From positions 10,001 to 33,975 of the forward strand of contig RPFO01001236.1 of assembly GCA_009746045.1 (NCBI GenBank): a stretch of 23,975 nucleotides of DNA. The letters are read 5' to 3'. Source of the stretch: Mesostigma viride (Eukaryota > Streptophyta > Mesostigmatophyceae > Mesostigmatales > Mesostigmataceae). The notes beneath the pieces are model-generated. The model worked only from the letters and a program-made list of their open reading frames with translations, made no database searches and was not told the origin of the DNA. Positions 9,442 to 18,776 of the stretch are shown piece after piece (position 1 is the first letter of the stretch; each line of letters opens with the position of its first letter). Made by a program: the position numbers and the translations under genes.

Positions 9442-10608
9442 ATGCGCGCGGATGCAGGTGAAGCGCACAACAAAGACCTAAGTCTCAAGTACGTCGAGAT
9501 CAAGGGCAACCAACTTGCCCTCGACATGGCCAGCGCAATGGAATACTTGCTGAAGGACAACAATCACAAGACTGAAAACACGAAAACTGCAGTAGGCTTG
9601 AGGGCGCTTGAGCGGCTGCCAGGTGCGGTTGTGAAGGTTATGGGGAAACAGTACCGCCCTGCGCTGAAAAGAAAGGCGTCGGAGTCCTTCGCTCAGGAGG
9701 TTGTCGCTAATATCGTGCAAGGTTTCCAGGAATTGGGCAAGTCGGATGAGCACAGGAACGCGAAGTGCGCTGTGCTGTCAATGTGCTTGGGAAAGGACGG
9801 CATGAACAATCAAGGGCATTGCACTCTCGCGCGGCTGCTTCACGTCACGCCCAAGGATATCCAGACCGCAAGGGGAATGAGGATGGGGGGCGACCTTCCC
9901 GCCCTGAAGGCGCCCCCTCGTGCTTTACGGTCGGACAAGTTTCCGGAGGAGGTCAAAGAAATCGTCGGGAGTTACTGGTTGTCAGACCTAAACACGAGGG
10001 CGTCTCCCAACCATAAGGACGTGGTCAATGAGTTCGAAAGGAAGGGAAACGCCAGGATTCTCATTTCCTCCCAGGGCGGAAGGTACTATTTGGACTCGCT
10101 TGAAACGATTTACAAGCGGTTCTGTTCTGACGCGTCGCCGTACAAGGGAGGTATCGTGACGACTGCGGACGGGACAAGGTACAAGGTGGGGTACACGAAG
10201 TTCGTGGAGTTCATGCCCAAGTGCGTAAAGGGCGTGTGGAAGGACCGGGACTTGTGCGCATGCGAAAAGCACGTCGTCTTCGAGTCTCTGCTCTCTGCCT
10301 TCACCAAAGGCGTCAAGGAGTTGAAGAGCACGCTGGAGATCGAGGAGAGGGAGGGTATCCCTTCCGTGCCTGACAATGCCCATGATTTCGTTCGACGTTT
10401 CACCTGCCACAGGGCTGAGAGGGGGGAGGGGGGGCAAGGAGGGGGGAGGACGGGCGGCCCGTTCGTTAACGTCCCAATGAACTGCTTGGAAGGGACGTGC
10501 AACGAGTGTGGGATTTCCGAGTTCATCGTGACGGACCAGATGAAGGGGTGGACAAAGAAGTACACGTGGTTCGACTTCATAAAGGAGGGCACAGCGCCCC
10601 GTGGGACG
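9442..10608 (+). CDS. Exon 1: N-terminal region with Cys/His motifs
   Basis: The ATG at 9442 is the first in frame after the stop TAA at 9388-9390, so the frame has little room upstream. A 5' exon spliced in near 9457 (GATGCAG) cannot be excluded. Residues about 75-135 look like a helical DNA-binding region. SYWLSDLNTRASPNHKDVV (about 188-206) matches the family's segment in which an Arg and Pro/Lys/Asp follow a Trp. YTKFVEFMPKCVK precedes CACEKH (Cys 272, Cys 274, His 277). Cys 348, 353 and 356 form a second possible zinc site. A Gly/Glu-rich insert of about 15 residues (GEGGQGGGRTGG) lies just before it, written in near-pure G/A codons. The donor is ACG|GTAAGC. Confidence 0.75.
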
Positions 10609-12587
10609 GTAAGCATGTATATTTGCATCGTTGAATATATATATGTAGACTTTCATACTTCCAACGGCCGTTGGCGTTGGGAAATTCCCAGCTGCTGACT
10701 TCCATTCTTCGGTCAATCCATGGTGCGCGGGCATGTATATTTGCATCGTTGAATATATATATGTAGACTTTCATACTTCCAACGGCCGTTGGCGTTGGGA
10801 AATTCCCAGCTGCTGACTTCCATTCTTCGGTCATCCATGGTGCGCGGGTGTGTTGTGTTGCAGGAGGAGGATGTGGCGCCGCAAATGAACCTGCAGCAAA
10901 AACTCATCAAGTCAACCCTCTCGGAGCTCCATGAACTCATTACGGCGCGCTTCCCGGAATTCGCCATTCACGTCCATACATGGGCCTGGCAGCACCACGC
11001 TTACAAGGAGTGCATTGACGTGATGCCGCTGGGAACGGTGGTGGTCCTGATGGACTACTCGGAGAACTATTCGGACCACCTGCAGAAACAGTTGCAGGCG
11101 CAGTACTGGTACCCAAGTAGTTACGTCCTGATGCCGGTGATCGTGATGTACCGTGATCCCGTATCGCTGGAAATCAAAAGGGTGAAGCACGATTACATGG
11201 GGAAGGACGTACCGAGGAATGCCCAGACCCTGGAGTTCGTGATGAAGAATACCCTTAAGGTGCTGAGGGAGGAGGGGGTGGAGGTGAGGAACTGGATCAG
11301 TTGGTCCGACAACTGTAAGGAGCAGTTCCAATCCCGGTATGTGGTGGCGATGGCTGCGGACCTGCTCGAGGCCGACCCCGACTTGGACACATTGGAGTGG
11401 AACTACTCATGTGCAGGACATGGGAAGGGGGAGTCGGACGGGGAGGGGGGGACGGTGAAAAGCATCCTCAAAAGAGCGCAGATGCAGGAGGACAATCGGA
11501 ACCTGAATACGGTGGAGGCACTGGTGGCCTACCTGAACCGGGATTGGAGAACCGGCAAAGACTCGAGTCGACCATCGGCACAATCGGACGTGGTTCGACG
11601 GGCATTTCTTCTCGATAACGTAAGTAAAGACAGTTGCTTTCTGGTGGTCAAGTGCAGTTCTATAATTTGTCTCTGGTTACACTTTACAGAGGACAGCTTC
11701 CTTGATGCAGTTTGAAGTTTCATAAGGCCAACGGCCGTTGGAGCTGGAAAATCATATAATTGTAGAGTGCCAACGGCCGTTGGAGTTGAGAAATGTACTT
11801 ATAAAGTTTCCAAGGGCCAACGGCCGTTGGAGTTTGGGAAATCTTATAATTGTTGAGTGCCAACGGCCGTTGGAGTTGGGAAATGTGCTGTGATGTTGTT
11901 TCATGGATTTACAATTGCAGATTCCCACGTCCGGTAAGGAGCGAGGCCCGATCCGAGATATCTCCACGGCACACCAGTGGCGACTGGACAAAAAGGGCGA
12001 GCAGGTCGAGGTGGTTCAGCTCAGGCGTTTTTCATGCTTCAGTTGTGCGGAGTGCCGAGAGGGCAAGTGGAGGACATGCCCAAATGATTGGAGCAGCTCG
12101 TCGTGGACTGTAAAACTCCAGGCGAGTAAGTCGCGGAACCCCACGCGATATCCGGGAACCCGCCTGAACCACCTTCAAACGGCAAGAAACGAGTTGGGGC
12201 GTGGTTTGCAGGAGGGGGAGGCCGTCGCAGTCGCATCTGAGAGGGGGCACAAGGACCATGTGCCCGACCACCCGTACTGGTTGGCGAAAGTTGTTCGAGT
12301 CGCCCACCAACTCGACAAGGATGAGTGTTTAAACAAACATACGGGGGGGGGGCGAGGTTTTTAAGAAAGGCAACTGGGTAATGTACGTAAAATACTTCGA
12401 GAGGTGCTCCTCCTCCGGATCGGACGCCCGACGCTTCTTCTGGAACCCAGACGACCGAGAACCCTTAACTGCAATCGTGTGCTACCTGAGCGTCGCAAAG
12501 GTCACGAAGGGCAAGTGGGAAGGACATCCGGACAACACGCGACAGGGCTGGTTCACAATTGCGAAGAAGGTGGACGCCGAAATTACG
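9442..12587 (+). CDS. Transposase-like (DDE-like, transposon-derived) spliced gene, frame broken in exon 3
   Basis: Three exons, 9442-10608, 10864-11619 and 11921-12587, join in phase 0 through GT...AG introns of 255 and 301 bp. The product is about 863 residues if the exon 3 frameshift is ignored. The motif order is: an HTH-like N-terminal part, CxCxxH near residue 272, CxxxxCxxC at 348-356, MDYSENY with Asp near 453, SDNC with Asp near 538, HGKGESDGEGG at 575-583, a Cys cluster near 680, and a C-terminal domain with WLAKVVRV. From general knowledge this order matches a family of uncharacterised proteins, found in many eukaryotes, with DFAENY, FSDG and HGKGxxDGxGG motifs and thought to derive from DNA transposons. 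I cannot name the superfamily with confidence. The likely role is DNA cleavage and strand transfer in the nucleus. Terminal inverted repeats were not found. Whether it is an active element, a relic or a domesticated gene is open. Confidence 0.72.
10609..10863 (+). other. Intron 1 (phase 0) with a 118-bp internal tandem duplication
   Basis: GTAAGC donor and TTGTGTTGCAG acceptor. Nearly the whole intron is two copies of a 118-bp unit, 10613-10730 and 10731-10847, the second lacking one base (GGTCATCC for GGTCAATCC). Each copy holds one CCAACGGCCGTTGG palindrome, at 10661-10674 and 10779-10792. The exon 1 frame stays open for 30 codons into the intron, but the reading changes to low-complexity sequence, and exon 2 resumes the family motifs. 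Confidence 0.8.
10864..11619 (+). CDS. Exon 2: catalytic-core-like region
   Basis: Contains the motifs best kept in this family. MDYSENYSD has its first Asp codon at 11053. ISWSDNCKEQFQSRYV has Asp at 11308. AGHGKGESDGEGGTVKSILKRA has His at 11419 and Asp at 11437. Two acidic residues after hydrophobic strands, plus an acidic residue in or near the HGKG block, would form a DDE/DDD-type metal site; the identity of the third residue is inference. Upstream, TWAWQHHAYKEC places conserved Trp and His residues before the first Asp, as in relatives. The donor is AAC|GTAAGTAAAG, close to the canonical consensus, and the reading stays open past it without family-like sequence. Confidence 0.8.
11620..11920 (+). 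other. Intron 2 (phase 0) with four CCAACGGCCGTTGG palindromes
   Basis: GTAAGT donor and ATTTACAATTGCAG acceptor. The palindromes start at 11728, 11770, 11817 and 11860. Short flanks recur: GAG(T/C)T follows each copy, and ATCATATAATTGTAGAGTGCC at 11751 is echoed by ATCTTATAATTGTTGAGTGCC at 11841, giving an irregular ~90-bp tandem repeat. The 5' part (11620-11715) is AT-rich and palindrome-free. Confidence 0.8.
11921..12587 (+). pseudogene. Exon 3: Cys cluster and C-terminal domain, interrupted by a frameshift
   Basis: Opens IPTSGKERGPIRDIS. RRFSCFSCAECREGKWRTC gives CxxCxxC plus a fourth Cys, as expected after the HGKG block in this family. VAVASERGHKDHVPDHPYWL then KVVRV looks like the start of a small beta-barrel (SH3/BAH-like) domain. 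At 12343-12352 a run of ten G shifts the frame, and a TAA follows at 12362. With nine G the next residues are GEVFKKGNWVMYVKYFE, the continuation expected for this domain, and that frame stays open to a GTACGT donor at 12588. The break could be a real inactivating indel or a homopolymer miscount. The marking as pseudogene is therefore provisional. Confidence 0.6.
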
Positions 12588-12940
12588 GTACGTCATTCCA
12601 AACATACTGTGTAAAATTGGTGTTTGTATGTCCATGTGTTTTTTTGTCGACGTTCGTTCACCTTACTACTAATTACATACGGGCAATCAGCCTATACTTT
12701 AGCTTGGCTGAATGGCGCATTCGCATATCTTAATTTCTCAAAGCCAACGGCCGTTGGACTTACGAAACTGGACAAGTGCCAAGTGCGGATTGGGTACTAT
12801 TATTGTTGAGGATGACCAGTTGTGTTTATATATTTTTGCATGGTGGCGGATGACTTGGCGTGTTGTTGCATTTTTACATACGGGTGTATGGTAGGCCTTA
12901 AACCCTAAACCCCTACACTCCTAAACCATTTACCCTTATA
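12588..12940 (+). other. 3' intron or 3' flank of the transposase-like gene
   Basis: Starts with GTACGTC, a good donor in phase 0 like the other two. One CCAACGGCCGTTGG palindrome lies at 12744-12757, as in the other introns. A possible acceptor GATGACCAG ends at 12819, but the exon it would open gives only 24 codons rich in Trp and Val before a stop, with no motif I recognise. The last exon may be missing, or the gene may end by read-through into the intron. Confidence 0.4.
12896..12935. repeat. Degenerate CCCTAAA-type telomere-like scrap
   Basis: CCTTAAACCCTAAACCCC, then TACACTCCTAAACCATTTACCC. About five imperfect CCCTAAA-like units lie just where gene-related DNA gives way to TG satellite. 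Only one unit is exact, so chance or a TG-satellite edge remain possible. Confidence 0.3.
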
Positions 12941-15470
12941 TGTTGGGTGTGTTGGTGAATGTTGGGTATGTGTGTTGGGGCGTGTGTGTTGTGTGTGTGT
13001 GTTGGGTGCATTCATGAAGGTGGGGGGTGTAGGGTGTGTGCAAAGTGTCTTGTGTGTTGATGTTGGGTGTGGGGGGGGGGAGGTACATGTGTGTTGTGTG
13101 TGTGACTTAGTAGGTGTGTTGTGTGTGTGACTTAGGTGTGTGTGTTGTTTGTGTTGGATATGTGTTGTGTGTGTGTGTGTGTGTGTGTGTAGGGTGTCTT
13201 GTGTGTTGGTTCTTGTTTTTAGTAGGTGTTGGGTGTGTGTATGTCGGGTGCAAACATAGTGTGTGTGTGTGGTGTGTGTTGTATGTGTGTTGGGTGTCTT
13301 TTGTGTGTGTTGTGTGTGTTGAGGCGTGTGTGTGTGCTCTGTGTATGTATGTTGTGTGTGGTGTGTGGTGTGGTGGGCGTGTGTGTGTTGTGTGCATGTT
13401 AATTGTCATGTATTGGTGTTGAGTGTGGGGGGGGATGGACGTGTGTGTTGTGTGTGACTTAGGTGTGTGTGTGTGTGTGACTTAAGTGTGTGTGTTGTGT
13501 GTGTTGGATGTGTGGTGTGGGTGTGGGTGTGGTGTGTGGGTGTGGGGGGGCCAAGTGTCTTGTGTTTGGTGTTGGGGGGTGCGTGGTGGTGTTGGTGTGT
13601 TAGGTGTGGGGTGTTGTGTGTGTGACTTAGGTGTGTTTGTGTGTGTTGTGTGTGATTGACCTAGGTGTGTGTTGCGGTGTGTATGTGTTGTGTGGTGGTT
13701 GTTTGCATGTTAATTGTCATGTGTGTGTGGGGGGGGGGGAAAGTACGTGTGTGTGTTGTGTGTTGTGTCTTATTTTTAGGTGTTGGTGTGTGTTGTGGTG
13801 CAAACATTGTGTGTGTGTGTTAAGTGTGTTGTGTCTTGTGTGTTGGTGTCTTATTTTTAGGTGTTGGGTGTTGTGTCGTGGGTGCAAACATTGTGTGTGT
13901 GTGTGTGTGTGTGTTGGGTGTGTGTTGGGTGTCTTGTGTGTTGGTGTCTTGTTTTTAGTAGGTGTTGTGTGTGCGTGTTTTCGGTATGTGTGTTGGGTGT
14001 CTTGTGTGTGTGTGGTGTGTGTTTGGGTGTTGTTGTGTGTGCATGCAGTGTTGGGGCATGTGTGTGTGTTGGGGCATGTGTGTCAGTGTGTGTGTTATGG
14101 CATGTTAATTGTCGTGTGTTGGTGTTGTGTGTGTGGGGGGGGATGTACGTGTGTGTTGTGTGTTACTTAGGTGTGTTATGTGTGTGTCTTGGGTGTGGGT
14201 GTCGTGGGTGCAAACTGTGTGTGTGTGTGTGTTGGGTGTGTGTTGGGTGTCTTGTGTGTTGGTGTCTTGTTTTTAGTAGGTGTTGTGTGTGTGTTTTCGG
14301 TATGTGTGTTGGTGTCTTTTGTGTGTGTGGTGTGTGTTTGGGTGTTGTTGTGTGTGCAGTTGGGGCATGTGTGTGTGTGTTGGGGCATGTGTGTGTGTGT
14401 TGGGGCATGTGTGTCAGTGTGTTGTGGCATGTTAATTGTCATGTGTTGGTGTTGTGTGGGGGGGGGGGATGTACGTGTGTTGTTGTTTGTTACTTAGGTG
14501 TGTTCTGTGTGTGTTGCGTGTGTGTGATTGTGTGTCTTGGGTGTGTGTTGGGTGTCTGTGTGTTGGTGTCTTGTTTTTAGTAGGTGTTTGTGTGTGTGTA
14601 CGTTGGGTGCGTGTGTGTGTGTCGGGTATGTGTGTTGTGTGTCTTTTGTGTGTGTTGTGTGTTGGATGTGTGGTGTGGGTGTGTGGGTGTGGGTGTGGGG
14701 GGGGGATGCCAAGTGTCTTGTGTGTTGGTATTGGGTGTGGTGTGGGGGGTGTACGTGTGTGTTGTGTGTGACTTAGGTGTGTTTTGTGTGTGTTGTGTGT
14801 GATTGACCTAGGTGTGTGTTGCGTGTGTGTGTACGTGTTGTGTGGTGTGTTGTTGCATGTTATTTGTCATGTGTTGGTGTTGTGGGGGGGGGATGTACGT
14901 GTACGTGTGTTGTGTGTTGGTGTCTTATTTTTAGGTGTTGGTGTGGTGTCGTGGGTGCAAACATTGTGTGTGTGTGTGTTAAGTGTGTGTTGGGTGTCTG
15001 TTGGTGTCTTATTTTTAGGTGTTGGGTGTGTGTGTCGTGGGTGCAAACATTGTGGTGTGTGTGTGTTGGGTGTGTGTTGGGTGTCTTGTGTGTTGGTGTC
15101 TTGTTTTTAGTAGGTGTTGTGTGTGCGTGTTTCGGTATGTGTTGGGTGTCTTGTGTGTGTGTGGTGTGTGTTGGGTGTTGTGTGTGTGCAGTGTTGGGGC
15201 ATGTGTGTGTGTTGGGCATGTGTGTGTGTTGGCATGTGTGTCAGTGTGTGTGTTGTGGCATGTTATAATTGTCATGTGTTGTGTTGTGTGGGGAGGGATG
15301 TACATGTGTTGTGTGTTACTTAGGTGTGTTCTGTGTGTTGCGTGTGTGTGATTGTGTGTCTTGGGTGTGTGTTGGGTGTCTTGTGTGTTGGTGTCTTGTT
15401 TTAGGTGTTGGTGTGTGTCTTGGGTGCAAACATAGCGTGTGTGTGTTGGGTGTGTTGTTCGTGTGTGTAT
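12941..15470. repeat. TG-rich satellite with ~300-400-bp higher-order units
   Basis: The + strand is almost pure T and G with TGTG tracts. Non-TG landmarks recur in a similar order. GCATGTTAATTGTC occurs near 13395, 13709, 14101 and 14427, with variants near 14860 and 15258. G8-G10 followed by GATGTACGTGTG occurs near 14138, 14460 and 14884, with variants elsewhere. GGGTGCAAACAT occurs near 13247, 13880, 14955, 15040 and 15424. CTTGTTTTTAGTAGGTG occurs near 13948, 14269, 14570 and 15100. The blocks near 13850-14165, 14195-14495 and 15020-15370 align best. The open frames read as Cys/Val/Gly repeats forward and His/Thr repeats in reverse and have no family motif; they are not called as genes. 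Confidence 0.93.
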
Positions 15471-15590
15471 GAAAATATAGAAAATTGTTATGTTTGACGA
15501 TAGTCATAGTGTACTACTAAAAACTTGTACATACATATGCTGGAATGATTTTCTTTTTACTATTCCATTCACTATTGCTTATTTCTTCAA
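15471..15590. other. AT-rich spacer at the strand-composition switch
   Basis: About 120 bp of unique AT-rich DNA between the TG satellite and the CA-rich 40-bp array, with ATGAAAATATAGAAAATTG at its left edge and TTGCTTATTTCTTCAAACATG at its right. I see no gene or recognisable element. Confidence 0.7.
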
Positions 15591-16022
15591 ACATGTACAT
15601 GCACGCAAGGGGCGGCTGCACACACACGTACACACACCGAGCACGCAAGGAGCGACTGCACTCACATGTACACACACCATGCACGCAAGGGCCGGATGCA
15701 CACACACGTACACACACCATGCACGCAAGGGCCGGCATGCACACACACGTACACACACCATGCACGCAAGGGGCAAGTGCACACACACGTACATCCACCG
15801 CGCACGCAAGGAGCGACTGCACTCACATGTACACACACCATGCACGCAAGGGGCGGTTGCACACACACGTACATACACCATGCACGCAAGGGCCGGCTGC
15901 ACTCACATGTACATACACCATGCACGCAAGGGGCGGCTGCACACACATGTACATACACCATGCACGCAAGGGGCCGGCTGCACTCACATGTACATACACC
16001 ATGCACGCAAGGGGCGGCTGCA

Positions 16023-16570
16023 CACACGTGTAAATACACCGCGCATGCAAGGGGCGGCTGCACACACACGTACACACACCATGCACGCAAGGGGCAACTG
16101 CACACACACGTACACACACCATGCACGCAAGGAGCGACTGCACACACACGTACATACACCGCGCACGCAAGGGGCGGCTGCACACACACGTACACACACC
16201 ATGCACGCAAGGAGCGACTGCACTCACATGTACATACACCATGCACGCAAGGGGCGGCTGCACACACGTGTAAATACACCGCGCATGCAAGGGCGGCTGC
16301 ACACACACGTACACACACCATGCACGCAAGGGGCAACTGCACACACACGTACACACACCATGCACGCAAGGAGCGACTGCACACACACGTACATACACCG
16401 CGCACGCAAGGGGCGGCTGCACACACACGTACACACACCATGCACGCAAGGAGCGACTGCACTCACATGCACATACACCGCGCACGCAAGGGGCGGCTGC
16501 ACTCACATGTACATACACCATGCACGCAAGGGGCGGCTGCACACACGTGTAAATACACCGCGCATGCAAG
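16023..16570. repeat. ~240-bp higher-order repeat (six monomers) inside the right array
   Basis: The rare marker CACACGTGTAAATACACCGC followed by GCATGC occurs near 16023, 16262 and 16541. The monomers between follow the same order of variable boxes (GGCGGC, GGCAAC, AGCGAC, GGCGGC, AGCGAC, GGCGGC) in the first two intervals. The third interval has one extra monomer (279 bp). Confidence 0.8.
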
Positions 16571-16860
16571 GGGCGGCTGCACACACACGTACACACACCA
16601 TGCACGCAAGGGCCGGCATGCACACACACGTACACACACCATGCACGCAAGGGGCGAGTGCACGCACACTTACACATACACCGCGCACGCAAGGGGCGGC
16701 TGCACACACACGTACACACACCATGCACGCAAGGGGCAACTGCACACACACGTACACACACCATGCACGCTTGGGGCGACGGCACTCACATGTACATACA
16801 CCACGCACGCAAGGGACGCCTGCACACACACGTACATCCACCGCGCACGCAAGGGCGAGT

Positions 16861-16980
16861 GCACACACACGTACATCCACCGCGCACGCAAGGGGCGAGT
16901 GCACACACACGTACATCCACCGCGCACGCAAGGGGCGAGTGCACACACACGTACATCCACCGCGCACGCAAGGGGCAACT
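16861..16980. repeat. Run of consecutive identical 40-bp monomers
   Basis: At least three consecutive monomers carry the GGCGAGTGCA box and the ATCCACCGC end without differences. This suggests a recent local expansion inside the right array. Confidence 0.75.
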
Positions 16981-17740
16981 GCACACACACGTACACACAC
17001 CGCGCACGCAAGGGGCGGCATGCACACACACGTACACACACCATGCACGCAAGGAGCGACTGCACACACACGTACATACACCGCGCATGCAAGGGGCGGC
17101 TGCACACACACGTACACACACCATGCACGCAAGGGCCGGCATGCACACACACGTACATACACCGCGCACGCAAGGGGCGGCTGCACACACACGTACATAC
17201 ACCGCGCACGCAAGGGGCGGCTGCACACACACGTACACACACCATGCACGCAAGGGGCAACTGCACACACACGTACATCCACCGCGCACGCAAGGGGCAA
17301 GTGCACACACACGTAGATCCACCGCGCACGCAAGGAGCGACTGCACTCACATGTACACACACCATGCACGCAAGGGGCGAGTGCACGCACACTTACACAT
17401 ACACCGCGCATGCAAGGGGCGGCTGCACACACACGTACATCCACCGCGCACGCAAGGAGCGACTGCACGCACACTTACACACACACCGCGCACGCAAGGG
17501 GCGACTGCACACACACGTACATCCACCATGCACGCAAGGAGCGGCTGCACTCACATGTACATACACCGCGCATGCAAGGGGCGGTTGCACACACACGTAC
17601 ACACACCATGCACGCAAGGGGCGAGTGCACGCACACTTACACACACACCGCGCACGCAAGGGACGCCTGCACACACACGTACATCCACCATGCACGCAAG
17701 GAGCGACTGCACACACACGTACATCCACCATGCACGCAAG

Positions 17741-18150
17741 GGGCGGCTGCACACACACGTACACACACCATGCACGCAAGGGCCGGCATGCACACACACG
17801 TACATCCACCGCGCACGCAAGGGGCAACTGCACACACATGTACACACACCGCGCACGCTTGGGGCGGCTGCACTCACATGTACACACACCGCGCACGCAA
17901 GGGCCGGCTGCACACACACTTACACTCACCATGCACGCATGGGGCGGCTGCACACACACGTACACACACCGCGCACGCAAGGGACGGCTGCACACACACG
18001 TACATACACCGCGCACGCAAGGGGCGGCTGCACACACACCTACATACACCATGCACGCAAGGGGCGGCTACACACACATGTACATCCACCGCGCACGCAA
18101 GGGGCGAGTGCACACACACGTACACACACCGCGCACGCAAGGGGCGGCTG
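17741..18150. repeat. ~410-bp higher-order block, first of three copies
   Basis: Ten monomers in an order repeated at about 20361-20770 and 23214-23615. Rare markers are shared: GCACGCTTGGGGCGGC, CTTACACTCACCATGC and GCACGCATGGGGC. This copy has private changes (CACCTACATAC, GGCTACACAC) absent from the later two, so it diverged first. Confidence 0.8.
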
Positions 18151-18776
18151 CACCCACATGTACATACACCATGCACGCAAGGACAAGGATGAACACACAT
18201 CTACACACACCATGCACGCAAGGGCCGGCTGCACACACACTTACACACACAATGCACGCTTGGGGCAACGGCACACACACGTACATACACTGCGCACGCA
18301 AGGGGCAACTGCACACACACGTACACACACCATGCACGGAAGGGACGGCTGCACTCACATGTACATCCACAGCGCAACCACGGGGCGGCTGCACACACAC
18401 TTACATACACCATGCACGCAAGGGGCGGCTGCACACACATGTACATCCACCGCGCACGCAAGGGGCGAGTGCACACACACGTACACACACCGCGCACGCA
18501 AGGGGCGGCTGCACACACACGTACACACACCATGCACGCAATTGCTGGCATGCACACACACCCACTGCCCGCACATGTACATCCACCGCGCACGCAAGGG
18601 CGCCTGCACCCACATGTACATACACCATGCACGCAAGGACAAGGATGAACACACATGTACACACACCATGCACGCAAGGGCCGGCTGCACACACACGTAC
18701 ATACACCATGCACGCAAGGGCCGGCATGCACACACACGTACATACACTGCGCACGCAAGGGGCAACTGCACACACA

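Noticed and set aside
8879-9563. Open frames across the 62-bp repeat, forward (about 177 codons) and reverse (214 codons)
   Set aside because: A 62-bp period keeps all frames open; the reverse frame also overlaps the opposite strand of exon 1, which has real family motifs.
9988-11331. Long reverse-strand open frames opposite exons 1 and 2
   Set aside because: They are shadows of the GC-rich coding strand; the forward reading carries the conserved motifs and the splice sites.
12820-12894. A fourth exon starting after CAG at 12817-12819
   Set aside because: It is only 24 codons of Trp/Val-rich sequence with no family match; kept only as a possibility in the notes on the 3' flank.
13107-15472. 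Cys/Val-rich forward and His/Thr-rich reverse open frames in the TG satellite
   Set aside because: They are low-complexity translations of TG/CA tracts without conserved motifs.
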